In this document: positions 8,027-16,545 of the stretch, piece by piece
Position numbering within the stretch: the stretch's first letter is position 1
How the letters are laid out: every line of letters begins with the position of its first letter
DNA from: Calditrichota bacterium
GTDB lineage: Bacteria > Calditrichota > Calditrichia > RBG-13-44-9 > J075
DNA length: 34,633 nt
Assembly (NCBI GenBank): GCA_020434205.1
Contig: JAGRBF010000143.1
Coordinates: forward strand, 348 to 34,980
Direction of reading: 5' to 3'
Translations under genes and position numbers: made by a program
The notes under the pieces: generated by a model
Seen by the model: the letters and a program-made list of their open reading frames with translations, nothing else
What the model was told of the DNA's origin: nothing
Databases searched by the model: none

Positions 8027-9179
8027 TTTTATTCCGCTGAGCATTCCCAATTTATCGGGCAACGAGTTAGCTTATGTAACGGAAGCGGTGCGGGACGGCT
8101 GGGTTTCCTCGGTGGGGCCGCATGTCCAAAAATTTGAAAAAGAGATGGCAGACTATCTGGGGCTACCGTTTGCGATCGCCTGCATGAATGGAACGGCCGC
8201 TCTGCACGTTTCCCTTTTGCTGGTCGGTGTCCAACCGGATGATGAAGTTTTGGCTCCTAACCTTACCTTTGTTGCCACCCTGAATGCCATTCGCTATTGT
8301 TTTGCCCACCCGGTTTTAATGGATTCCGAATGGCGAACCATGGGAATGGATGTCGATAAATTAAAGGATTTTCTGGATAGGGAAACCAAATTCATCAAGG
8401 GGAACACCGTTAACCAAAAAACGGGAAGGGTAATCAGAGCAATACTCCCCATGCATACCCTTGGTTGCCCGGTTGATATGGATCCCCTTTTGGAACTGTG
8501 CAAGAACCGCAATATTAGGGTCATTGAGGATGCCACCGAAAGCCTGGGAAGTTCATACAGGGGACGGAAGGCCGGAACTCTTGCGGAAGTGGGGTGCCTG
8601 AGTTTTAATGGCAACAAAATTATTACCACCGGTGGCGGGGGTATGATTTTAACAGCGGACCCCGAACTGGCCAGGCGGGCAAAACATCTTACCACTACGG
8701 CTAAGACGGATCCGGTAGAGTATCTCCATGACGAGGTGGGTTATAATTACCGGATGGTAAATGTTCTTGCTGCCCTGGGACTTGGCCAACTTGAGCAATT
8801 GCCGGATTTCGTTAACAAAAAACGCACGAATCTAAAACATTATGCCCGATTGGTGGAGCCCCTGCCGGGTTTGACCATGTTTGTTGAGCCGGACTTTGCC
8901 GAATCAAATTACTGGCTTTATTCCCTTATTCTGGACCGCAATTTCCCTTTTTCGATTCGCGATCTGGTCCAGCAATTTTCTGCAGCCCGGATTCAGGTAA
9001 GGCCGATTTGGGCATTAATGAATAGCCTGCCAATGTATAAAGATTGTCAGGCGTATTATTGTGATACGAGTTTGGATATTTATCGCCGGACCTTAAATGT
9101 CCCTTGTTCGACTCATATTACGGAACAGGAAATCGATCGCGTCGTCAGCGTTTTGCAACGTCTCACCCGGGGTTTGTAA
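8013..9179 (+). CDS. legC: LegC-type PLP aminotransferase of nonulosonic acid synthesis
   Basis: This aminotransferase has about 388 residues and belongs to the LegC/PseC-like branch of the DegT family. It should aminate the 4-keto-6-deoxy nucleotide sugar in legionaminic (or related) acid synthesis. The opening IPLSIPNLSGNE and VSSVGPHV are characteristic of the LegC branch. The PLP lysine is K202 in FNGNKIITTGGGG, and the cofactor aspartate is D173 in IEDATESLGS. A long open frame extends upstream to 7848, but that part is a shadow of the SDR gene. AAGGAGG at 8004-8010 is only two bases from the ATG at 8013, so TTG 8019 (spacing eight) is a real alternative. LegI follows three bases after the stop. 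Confidence 0.9.
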   Translation: MSLSDFIPLSIPNLSGNELAYVTEAVRDGWVSSVGPHVQKFEKEMADYLGLPFAIACMNGTAALHVSLLLVGVQPDDEVLAPNLTFVATLNAIRYCFAHPVLMDSEWRTMGMDVDKLKDFLDRETKFIKGNTVNQKTGRVIRAILPMHTLGCPVDMDPLLELCKNRNIRVIEDATESLGSSYRGRKAGTLAEVGCLSFNGNKIITTGGGGMILTADPELARRAKHLTTTAKTDPVEYLHDEVGYNYRMVNVLAALGLGQLEQLPDFVNKKRTNLKHYARLVEPLPGLTMFVEPDFAESNYWLYSLILDRNFPFSIRDLVQQFSAARIQVRPIWALMNSLPMYKDCQAYYCDTSLDIYRRTLNVPCSTHITEQEIDRVVSVLQRLTRGL

Positions 9180-9182
9180 GTT

Positions 9183-10211
9183 ATGGTGTTCAATAATAAT
9201 ACCGTTCAAATTATTGCGGAAGCTGGCGTCAATCACAATGGAGATTTGAAGGTCGCTTTGAAAATGGTCGAGGTTGCCGCAAAGAGCGGAGCGGATTTCA
9301 TTAAATTCCAAACCTTCAAGGTTGAGGATTCGGTTAGCCGGAACAGTGAAAAAGCCGCTTATCAGGTAAGAAACACGGGTAAAGATGAATCTCAGTTTGA
9401 GATGTTGAAAAAGCTGGAAATAGACCATGAGGCACATCGCCTTATTATGAACCACTGTGCCGAACACAAAATTGGTTTTTTGTCCACCCCGTTCGATCTG
9501 GGCAGCATTCATTTATTGCATCAGCTTGGCCTGAAAACCGTGAAAATTCCCTCCGGGGAAATCATTAATCTTCCTTACCTTCGCAAAATAGGGAGACTGG
9601 ATTGGGACATCATTTTATCAACCGGGATGGCCAGTCTTGGTGAGATTGAACGCGCCCTGGAAATCCTGGCTGAAGCCGGCAAACCGAAAGAGAAAATAAC
9701 CGTTTTGCATTGTAACACCGAATATCCGACCCCCTATGAGGATGTAAACCTCCGCGCCATGAAAACCATTGGAAGGGCATTTGGGGTAAAAACGGGATAT
9801 TCGGATCATACCCCGGGCATAGTGGTGCCTATAGCAGCGGTAGCCCTTGGCGCCTGTGTGATAGAGAAACATTTTACCCTGGATCGAAATATGGACGGAC
9901 CGGACCACGTTGCCTCTCTCGAGCCGGGTGAACTGGAGGAGATGGTGGTGGCGATTCGACGTACTGAGCAAGCCCTGGGCAGCGCGATCAAACAACCTTC
10001 CCCATCGGAAAGAAAAAACATCGCCATTGCCCGGAAAAGCGTCCATACCGCCCGCCCCCTAAGCAAAAATGCCGTTATCAGCGAATCGGATTTGATTTGC
10101 AAACGGCCGGGAAATGGCATCAGCCCAATGGCTTTTGACGATCTCGTCGGAAAGCGGCTGAAAAGTGACCTTCCCGGGGATTACATGTTACGTTATGAGG
10201 ATTTGTTGTGA
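9183..10211 (+). CDS. legI: Nonulosonic acid (legionaminic/sialic acid) synthase, NeuB family
   Basis: This 342-residue NeuB-family synthase condenses phosphoenolpyruvate with a 2,4-diacetamido-hexose (or ManNAc) to give a nine-carbon sugar acid. The N-terminal barrel starts with IIAEAGVNHNGD and has KFQTFK near residue 42. Further family marks are STGMAS, HCNTEYP, GYSDHTPG and the metal-site region EKHFTLD. The C-terminal antifreeze-like SAF domain (about 285-342) ends with KRPGNGISP and DDLVGK. Length is exactly normal. Gene context (LegC, LegG, PtmE, LegF) favours legionaminic-type over sialic acid; the exact product stereochemistry is not visible. Its stop overlaps the GTG start of the next gene. 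Confidence 0.95.
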   Translation: MVFNNNTVQIIAEAGVNHNGDLKVALKMVEVAAKSGADFIKFQTFKVEDSVSRNSEKAAYQVRNTGKDESQFEMLKKLEIDHEAHRLIMNHCAEHKIGFLSTPFDLGSIHLLHQLGLKTVKIPSGEIINLPYLRKIGRLDWDIILSTGMASLGEIERALEILAEAGKPKEKITVLHCNTEYPTPYEDVNLRAMKTIGRAFGVKTGYSDHTPGIVVPIAAVALGACVIEKHFTLDRNMDGPDHVASLEPGELEEMVVAIRRTEQALGSAIKQPSPSERKNIAIARKSVHTARPLSKNAVISESDLICKRPGNGISPMAFDDLVGKRLKSDLPGDYMLRYEDLL

Positions 10212-11314
10212 AAATAGGCCTTATTAGTGCCGGGCGAATGGATTATAGCGCCTACTTGCCCCTGATGAAAAAAATCCGCGAAGACGGACAATTCTCCCTG
10301 GAAATCCTGGCTTGCGGAACCCACCTCTCCAATTTCCATGGATACACGGTTGAGCTGATTAAAAAGGACGGATTTGTGGTCGCCTATGAGGTGGAATCCC
10401 TGATCCTTGGCGATTCCCCGGAGGCTATTTCAAGCGCAATGGGATTGACCATGATTAAGTTTTCTCAAATTTGGCAACAGGAGAATTACGACCTGATTAT
10501 CTGCCTCGGGGACCGATACGAAATGTTCGCAGCCGTGGCTTCCAGTGTTCCGTTTAACATCCCCATCGCCCATTTGCATGGTGGAGAAACCACCCTGGGC
10601 GCCATTGATGATAAATTCCGCCATTGTATAACGCAAATGTCCCAATACCACTTTACCAGTACCGCTGGCCATGCCCAAAAGGTGACTAGCCTTATCGGAA
10701 CGCGGGAAGGGGTCCACAATGTCGGGGCTATCGGGTTGGATAACCTCAACGATTTGACCCTGCTGAATAAACCCCAATTTTTTGACCGCTATGGGATTGA
10801 TTTAAATCAGCCAACTATTTTGAGTACTTTTCATCCGGAAACGGTTTCCGCAGATCTGAATATTCACTTTGTCCAGGAAATGATCCTGGCCATGGAAAAC
10901 CTCGATTACCAAATCGTGATTACCATGCCCAATGCCGATACGCGTGGAAACCGTATTCGCGATATTCTGAATACCTTTATTTCCCAAAATAGCCGGGTAT
11001 TTGGGATTGAGAGTTTTGGACCGGTAGGATATTACTCTTGTATGAAATATTGCGCTTTTTTGCTGGGAAACACCTCAAGCGGGATTATTGAAGCGGCTTC
11101 CTTTGGCAAATACACAATAAATTTAGGCGATCGGCAAAAAGGCCGGGAACATGGGGACAACGTGATTCACTGTCCAGTGTTGTCCTCAGAGATCCTCAAA
11201 GCGGTTCAACGGGTTGAAAACGCCCCGCAACTTGAGGGAAGAAATATTTATGGAACCGGGGACACCGCGGACAAAATTATGGCTGTTTTGAGAAAAATGA
11301 ATGACAAACCATAG
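10208..11314 (+). CDS. legG: Hydrolysing nucleotide-sugar 2-epimerase (NeuC/LegG family)
   Basis: This 368-residue enzyme of the NeuC/LegG family inverts C2 of an N-acetyl sugar nucleotide and releases the nucleotide, giving the free manno-configured sugar used by LegI. The family motifs are LGDRYEMFA near 96, HLHGGETT near 120, STFHPET near 205, MPNADTRG in the centre and GNTSSGIIEAA near 284. It starts with GTG, sharing GTGA with the stop of legI, a classic coupled start. It differs from the non-hydrolysing WecB-type gene at 23655. In Campylobacter the LegG step uses a GDP-linked substrate, which fits the PtmE gene next door. Confidence 0.93.
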   Translation: MKIGLISAGRMDYSAYLPLMKKIREDGQFSLEILACGTHLSNFHGYTVELIKKDGFVVAYEVESLILGDSPEAISSAMGLTMIKFSQIWQQENYDLIICLGDRYEMFAAVASSVPFNIPIAHLHGGETTLGAIDDKFRHCITQMSQYHFTSTAGHAQKVTSLIGTREGVHNVGAIGLDNLNDLTLLNKPQFFDRYGIDLNQPTILSTFHPETVSADLNIHFVQEMILAMENLDYQIVITMPNADTRGNRIRDILNTFISQNSRVFGIESFGPVGYYSCMKYCAFLLGNTSSGIIEAASFGKYTINLGDRQKGREHGDNVIHCPVLSSEILKAVQRVENAPQLEGRNIYGTGDTADKIMAVLRKMNDKP

Positions 11315-12407
11315 CTCAAACCCTTCCAAAATAATGACAAAAAAAATCTCCCCTTTTTTAATTCACCCGGACACCACGGTAAAAATTGCTATGAAGCAAT
11401 TGGACCAAACGGCAGAAAAGATCCTGTTTGTCGTTGATGACCAGGAAAAGCTGGTGGGCTCTTTATCCGACGGTGATATCCGGCGTTGGATCCTCGCCGA
11501 TGGTGGTCTGGAGAAAAACATCACAGAAGTTTGTAACCGAAATCCGGTTTTTTTTCATCAGGATTTCGAAATCGAAGATGTTAAAACGGAAATGATCTCC
11601 CGCAGAATCGAATGTGTCCCTGTCGTCGGGAAGGGACGAAAAGTCACCGAGCTGCTTTTCTGGGAGGAGGTCTTTGGGGGAAGATCGCGCCAGGTCTCCG
11701 TCCAAAAAACACCTTTGTCTTGTCCGGTGGTCATCATGGCGGGTGGAAAGGGAACCCGTTTGGATCCTTTTACCAGGATTTTGCCCAAACCGCTGATCCC
11801 TATTGGCAACAAACCTATCATCGAAATCATTATCGATAAATTTCGTCCCTATGGGATCGACCGGTTTTTTGTTTCGGTTAATCACAAGTCCCGAATTATT
11901 AAATCCTATTTTGAAGAAGAAGGACCGGATTATCATCTCAATTATCTGGAAGAAACAAAACCCCTGGGGACCGGTGGCGCTTTAAAATTTTTGGAAGGAA
12001 GCGTCTCGGGTTCTTTTTTCGTTACCAATTGCGATATCATCATTGAAGCGGATTATTCTGATATTTGGCAATTTCATCAGGATAACAAAAATGCCATAAC
12101 CATTGTTGCTTCCATGAAACATTTCAACATCCCTTACGGCGTTTGTGAAATCAAAAACGGCGGCACTTTAAAAGAGATTCGTGAAAAGCCTGAATTTAGT
12201 TTTCTGGTGAATACAGGTATGTATCTGGTCGACAGTAAGGTTCTTCCCCTGATTCCGGAAGATAGTTTTTTTCACCTGACCCACCTCATCGAAAAAGCTC
12301 AGGAGGCCAAACTTAAGGTTAAAGTTTTCCCGATTTCGGAAAAAGCCTGGATTGATACCGGGGAGTGGAGCGAGTATCGTAAAGCCCTTGAGCTGATTAA
12401 ACTATGA
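11301..12407 (+). CDS. ptmE: CBS-domain nucleotidyltransferase (PtmE-like GlcN-1-P guanylyltransferase)
   Basis: The protein has 368 residues. A pair of CBS domains (about 15-128) is followed by a sugar-phosphate nucleotidyltransferase domain (about 140-368). The nucleotide-binding signature GGKGTRL is at 148-154, followed by LPKPLIPIGNKP; ETKPLGTGGAL and the metal-binding NCDIIIEAD lie further on. This architecture is that of PtmE, which makes GDP-glucosamine from glucosamine-1-phosphate and GTP and so opens the GDP-linked legionaminic pathway. The ATG at 11301 overlaps legG by 14 bases. An internal ATG at 11334 (residue 12) is almost equally good, since the CBS homology begins just after it. 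The CBS pair may sense nucleotides. Confidence 0.87.
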   Translation: MTNHSSNPSKIMTKKISPFLIHPDTTVKIAMKQLDQTAEKILFVVDDQEKLVGSLSDGDIRRWILADGGLEKNITEVCNRNPVFFHQDFEIEDVKTEMISRRIECVPVVGKGRKVTELLFWEEVFGGRSRQVSVQKTPLSCPVVIMAGGKGTRLDPFTRILPKPLIPIGNKPIIEIIIDKFRPYGIDRFFVSVNHKSRIIKSYFEEEGPDYHLNYLEETKPLGTGGALKFLEGSVSGSFFVTNCDIIIEADYSDIWQFHQDNKNAITIVASMKHFNIPYGVCEIKNGGTLKEIREKPEFSFLVNTGMYLVDSKVLPLIPEDSFFHLTHLIEKAQEAKLKVKVFPISEKAWIDTGEWSEYRKALELIKL

Positions 12408-13102
12408 TACGCAACAAGTCCGTTTTGGCGGTAATCCCCGCAAGGGGGGGATCCAAGGGAATTCCTGGAAAAAACATAAAACCCATTGCGGGCAAACCGT
12501 TGATTGCCTGGAGCATCGAGGCAGCCCGGGAATCGCGCTACATCGACCGGCTGATCCTGTCTTCAGATGATCCTGAGATTGTCCGCGTAGCAAAAGAATG
12601 GGGGTGTGAAGTCCCTTTCCTCCGCCCCGAAGAACTGGCCCGTGATGATACGCCGGGATTTGCCACGGTATTACATGCCTTACAAACGCTTCCTGAAAAT
12701 TACGATTTTCTGATTCTGCTTCAGCCCACCTCCCCGCTGCGCTCAACGGCTAACCTTGATGGGTTTATTGAAAAGCTTGTTGGCGAAGATGCCCCGGCAA
12801 TGCTGAGTGTTTCCCAGGTAAAAAAGCCGCCATATTGGACCTTTACCATGGAACCCCGGAAGAACCTTCTGAGGCGGTTCCTGGCGGAAGGACAAATTCC
12901 CAGCAGAAGGCAGGATATTCCGGATTTGTACGAAATCAATGGGGCTTTGTACGGTGGCAAAACCGAATGGTTGCTTCGACAAACGTCCTTCCTATCGGAG
13001 CAAACCGCCGGATTTATTATGGATACCGAAAATTCCGTTGATATTGATGGACCACTCGATTTTGAAATCTGCGAGTTTCTCCTGAATAAGAGACAAAAAT
13101 GA
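12404..13102 (+). CDS. legF: CMP-nonulosonic acid synthetase (NeuA/LegF family)
   Basis: This is a 232-residue cytidylyltransferase that activates the finished nonulosonic acid as its CMP sugar for glycosyl transfer. The N-terminal signature is ARGGSKGIPGKN at 13-24, then LQPTSPLR near 106 and ENSVDIDGPLDFEICE near the C-terminus with the metal-binding acidic pair. Length is typical. The start ATG shares ATGA with the ptmE stop, and its own stop shares ATGA with the next gene, so translation of the three is probably coupled. Confidence 0.94.
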   Translation: MIRNKSVLAVIPARGGSKGIPGKNIKPIAGKPLIAWSIEAARESRYIDRLILSSDDPEIVRVAKEWGCEVPFLRPEELARDDTPGFATVLHALQTLPENYDFLILLQPTSPLRSTANLDGFIEKLVGEDAPAMLSVSQVKKPPYWTFTMEPRKNLLRRFLAEGQIPSRRQDIPDLYEINGALYGGKTEWLLRQTSFLSEQTAGFIMDTENSVDIDGPLDFEICEFLLNKRQK

Positions 13103-14073
13103 AAAAATTTGTATTAATCGGCGCCGGTCAGATTGGCAGTCGCCACTTGCAGTCGCTGGTCAAATACCCCGAAGCAGCTGTTATCACCGTGATTGATCCC
13201 TCAGAGGAGGCCCTGAAAACTGCCGAAGCCCGCAGCCGGGAAATTGCGCCCGCAGCGCAGCATCGCATTGAATTTGAATCCGATCTGGATGCTTTGAAGG
13301 AAACTCAGGATGTCGGTATTATTGCAACAAACGCCAAAATTCGTTATCACATTCTGGAAAACCTGTTGAATCAGGCCGGTGTCCAAAACCTGATTTTAGA
13401 AAAGGTCCTTTTCACCCGTCCGCAAGATTATGAGAAGGCCATAAATATCCTTGAAAAACATCGCGTACCGGCCTGGGTTAATTGTTCCCGACGGGTTTAT
13501 CCTGCCTATCAGGCTCTGAGGGAAAGGTTAAGCACGGAAGAAATCCTCCATTTCACGGCCATTGGGGCGGATTGGGGAATGGGCAGCAACGGCATTCATA
13601 TGCTGGACCTGCTGGCCTTTTTGGGAGGGTCTTCGGAATTCAGTTTTGCTGAGAGAGGCCTGGATCCCGTTTTACACAAAAGCAAACGGGAGGGCTATTG
13701 GGAATTCACGGGGTTTCTGAACGGCTTGAACGGGAATAATTCCCGATTCTCCCTTGGGTCCCTGGCTACCCCGAACATACCCTTTTCCCTGGAAATCCTG
13801 ACCGACCGGGGCAAATACATCATTCATGAATTTCAACAAAAAATGTTTAAGTGGGAATCGGATTATCGCTCCGGGGTCAGTATTGAGCCTTTTCCCGTGG
13901 TTTACCAGAGCGATCTCACCCACCGGGTCGTAAAGGAGATTTTGGACTCCGGTAGTTGTGGGCTGTCTACTCTTCGCGAATCAGCGACCATTCATCTCCA
14001 ATTGATTGATTGGCTGATGCGTTTCGCTAAATCAGTAACTGGAAAGCAACTTCAAGAATGCCTGATCAGTTGA
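13099..14073 (+). CDS. Gfo/Idh/MocA-family oxidoreductase, first of a pair
   Basis: This is a 324-residue NAD(P)-dependent oxidoreductase. The Rossmann motif GAGQIGSRH begins at residue 8, and the acidic cofactor residue lies in TVIDPSEE. At the usual EKP position the sequence is LEKVLF (E101, K102, V103), so the proline is lost while the catalytic-type lysine remains. NCSRRVYPAY corresponds to the usual NRRF segment. Members of this family next to NeuB and NeuA homologues are common in nonulosonic loci of Campylobacter and Leptospira, but their reaction is poorly defined. A sugar epimerisation or keto-reduction is the reasonable guess. It is coupled by four bases to legF and overlaps the next Gfo/Idh gene by 16 bases. 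Confidence 0.85.
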   Translation: MKKFVLIGAGQIGSRHLQSLVKYPEAAVITVIDPSEEALKTAEARSREIAPAAQHRIEFESDLDALKETQDVGIIATNAKIRYHILENLLNQAGVQNLILEKVLFTRPQDYEKAINILEKHRVPAWVNCSRRVYPAYQALRERLSTEEILHFTAIGADWGMGSNGIHMLDLLAFLGGSSEFSFAERGLDPVLHKSKREGYWEFTGFLNGLNGNNSRFSLGSLATPNIPFSLEILTDRGKYIIHEFQQKMFKWESDYRSGVSIEPFPVVYQSDLTHRVVKEILDSGSCGLSTLRESATIHLQLIDWLMRFAKSVTGKQLQECLIS

Positions 14074-15041
14074 AACACCACGACCTGGTTCTTGTCGGCA
14101 CAGGACCCATGGCCGTCGAGTATGCCAGGGTCTTGCAAGCACTGGGCAAGATTACGCTCGTTATTGGCCGTAGTGAAGGTTCGGCAGCAACTTTTGAAGC
14201 AAAGACCGGCCTGGCGCCATTTACCGGAGGACTTGCGCGTTACCTGTCCCAATACAACGCTCTGCCACCCAGGGCGATTGTTGCGGTGGGAGTGCCCGAA
14301 CTTGCGGAGGTAACCGCTACCCTGCTGGATGCTTCCGTCACCGATATTCTTGTGGAAAAGCCGGCCGGGTTGAATCCTCGTGAAATCCGGCAACTCGGCG
14401 AAAAATGCAAGCAGGCCGATGCCCGGGTCTATATTGCCTACAACCGTCGTTTTTACGCCTCGGTCCAAAAGCTTATGAAGTTGGTTGAGCAGGACGGTGG
14501 AGCGCAGTCATTTTTCTTTGACTTTACCGAATGGGGACATGTAATTGAAAAAAGTCCTCAAAGAGATATTGTTAAAGCGAACTGGCTGATTGCAAATTCT
14601 TCCCACGTTATTGATCTCGCGTTTTATCTGGCAGGATATCCAACCCGTCTTTACGCACAGGTTGCCGGCAGTCTCGGCTGGCATCCAGGCGGGGCGGTGT
14701 ATACAGGGGCGGGAAAAACAAATCGCGGTATACCATTCTCCTATCACGCTAATTGGGCAGGGCCCGGGCGGTGGGGGGTTGAAGTTATTACCCGCACCAA
14801 CCGATATTTCTTGAGGCCGCTGGAGAAATTGGCCCGTCAACCCTTGGGAACAGTAGACTTGGAAAAAGTTGACCTCGATGATGAACTGGACCAGCGATTT
14901 AAACCGGGGTTGTACCTTCAGACGGAGGCTTTTCTCAAGGGGCATTCCGATGTCTTTCCTTCCATTGCCGAACATGTTGAAAATATGGCCGTTTATCTCC
15001 AGATTCTCGAAGGAAATGGCTTGCGGATCTTCACCGAATAG
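14058..15041 (+). CDS. Gfo/Idh/MocA-family oxidoreductase, second of a pair
   Basis: The product has 327 residues and the two-domain Gfo/Idh layout. GTGPMAVEYARVL (residues 14-26) is the cofactor loop, VEKPAG (E100, K101, P102) the canonical catalytic-lysine motif, and YNRRFYASV near 140 the substrate-side segment. A SSHVIDLAFYLAG stretch near 190 matches the usual catalytic histidine region. It is not a close copy of the preceding gene, so the pair may form a heteromer or act in sequence. The start lies inside the end of the upstream gene, indicating coupling. Substrate unknown, most likely a precursor or derivative of the nonulosonic acid or another sugar in the repeat unit. Confidence 0.85.
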   Translation: MPDQLKHHDLVLVGTGPMAVEYARVLQALGKITLVIGRSEGSAATFEAKTGLAPFTGGLARYLSQYNALPPRAIVAVGVPELAEVTATLLDASVTDILVEKPAGLNPREIRQLGEKCKQADARVYIAYNRRFYASVQKLMKLVEQDGGAQSFFFDFTEWGHVIEKSPQRDIVKANWLIANSSHVIDLAFYLAGYPTRLYAQVAGSLGWHPGGAVYTGAGKTNRGIPFSYHANWAGPGRWGVEVITRTNRYFLRPLEKLARQPLGTVDLEKVDLDDELDQRFKPGLYLQTEAFLKGHSDVFPSIAEHVENMAVYLQILEGNGLRIFTE

Positions 15042-15059
15042 AGCGGTAGGAGAGCCTCT

Positions 15060-16544
15060 TTGTCCCAGTTAAAAGATTCAGCTATTCTTGTCCTCAGCAA
15101 TCTCGCCAACAAGTTCTTCCGGTTTTCCCGCCAACTTATTCTGGCCTTTTTCTTGGGGGTTTCGGGCGAAGTCGATTTGCTTCTCGTAGCCCAGATCCTG
15201 CCTACCATTTTCCTTTCAATTGTAGGTGGCGCCGGTGGCGAAACGTTGGTTACCCTAATCAAAAATGATAAGGTCGACCTCCGTGTTGCCGGCCTGTTTA
15301 TGGCTTTCCTGCAATTGGTTAGCCTTCTTTTTTTGGCCACCTTTTTTGGCCTTTTCCATTTTCTCACGGACATCTTTGCTCTTGAACCGGGCCAGTCTCG
15401 CCAATACGCGGAGTTAAGCTGGATCCTTTTGTTCAACGTTTTCCCGGGGGTAATTGTCTCGGTGGCAACTCCCCTGCTTTACCTGAATAAAAATTACAAG
15501 TATTATGCAATAACAACCATCGTCAGCGAAGTCGTCGGGTTGGGCGCTATATTCTTGCTGGTTCCCTTAAAGGGGATATTAGCGTTCCCGTTGGGGACGC
15601 TGGTAACTTCTCTGCTCAACATGTTCCTTTTCCTCGGACGTTTGCAGTTGGATTTCAAAATCTTTCTTCGTCCGGGTGAATGGCGGGAATTGGGGGGGCA
15701 ACTAAAATCGATTTTTACCAGAATGGGGATTGTTTCAGGACAAACTCTGGTTAACTACCTTGGCACCTTCTGGGACAGATCCTTTGGCGTACGGTTTTTG
15801 CATGAGGGGTATCTAAGCGCTTTGAACTATGCCACAACGCTGTTCGAGCTGCCTAATCTGGTCTACAATAAGTCGATCGGCACCACTACCTATATCAATC
15901 AGCTTAAATACAGCCAGGACTCGAAATCGAAATTTGAAGATTACAGCCGAAAGATTTTTAAGCTAACCGCAGTAACGGCTATGGTTGGGCAATTACTTTT
16001 TGTGGTGTTGGCCCCGGCCTTTATCATCATTCTTTATCGCAGGGGGAAATTTGATAATGACAGTGTTGCCGGCACCCTGGTCATTTTAGAAATCCTGGCA
16101 ATGGGGCTGGCGCCGACGGTGCTCCTGTTATTTGGGTCCAGAATGTTGTATGCGCTCCAAAGTTTTAAGCAGGTGTTCGGTGCCGTATTTTTTAGGATCC
16201 TGATCAAAATTTCTCTGATAACCACCCTGATCTCGGTGGTGCCTAATATTCTGCCGATTTCCACCACCTTAACGGCTTATTTCGCTTTTATTTACGTTTT
16301 TGTAGTCGTTGCCCGGATTACCGGGATCAGATTTCTTTCGCCTGGATTTTTATTGGCGTTTGCGGCTTTATTGTTGCTGAACTTGTTGGCCGTTTTCCTG
16401 AATTCCCATTACTTCGAATACTATCTTGATGCCCCCATCGCTCTGATTGTGATATTCGCGGCATTGGTGGCGCTTCTGGGCGGCCTGGGTCTTTGGATTT
16501 TTGCAAGTAAAAGTGGATTTCTTGCCATACTTAAGAAAAACTGA
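15060..16544 (+). CDS. MOP-superfamily lipid-linked glycan flippase (MurJ/Wzx-like)
   Basis: This 494-residue integral membrane protein has about 12-14 hydrophobic helices along its whole length. The opening resembles MurJ/MviN members of the MOP exporter superfamily (LVLSNLANKFFRFSRQLILAFFLGVSGEVD, read as two adjoining segments). A PTIFLSIVGGAGGETLV stretch and a central GTFWDRSFGV loop follow. It should move the undecaprenyl-linked oligosaccharide across the inner membrane. It starts with TTG; AGGAG at 15048-15052 sits seven bases upstream, which supports this unusual start. Location between sugar-synthesis and glycosyltransferase genes makes a Wzx role more likely than a housekeeping lipid II flippase. 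Confidence 0.85.
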   Translation: MSQLKDSAILVLSNLANKFFRFSRQLILAFFLGVSGEVDLLLVAQILPTIFLSIVGGAGGETLVTLIKNDKVDLRVAGLFMAFLQLVSLLFLATFFGLFHFLTDIFALEPGQSRQYAELSWILLFNVFPGVIVSVATPLLYLNKNYKYYAITTIVSEVVGLGAIFLLVPLKGILAFPLGTLVTSLLNMFLFLGRLQLDFKIFLRPGEWRELGGQLKSIFTRMGIVSGQTLVNYLGTFWDRSFGVRFLHEGYLSALNYATTLFELPNLVYNKSIGTTTYINQLKYSQDSKSKFEDYSRKIFKLTAVTAMVGQLLFVVLAPAFIIILYRRGKFDNDSVAGTLVILEILAMGLAPTVLLLFGSRMLYALQSFKQVFGAVFFRILIKISLITTLISVVPNILPISTTLTAYFAFIYVFVVVARITGIRFLSPGFLLAFAALLLLNLLAVFLNSHYFEYYLDAPIALIVIFAALVALLGGLGLWIFASKSGFLAILKKN

Positions 16545-16545
16545 T

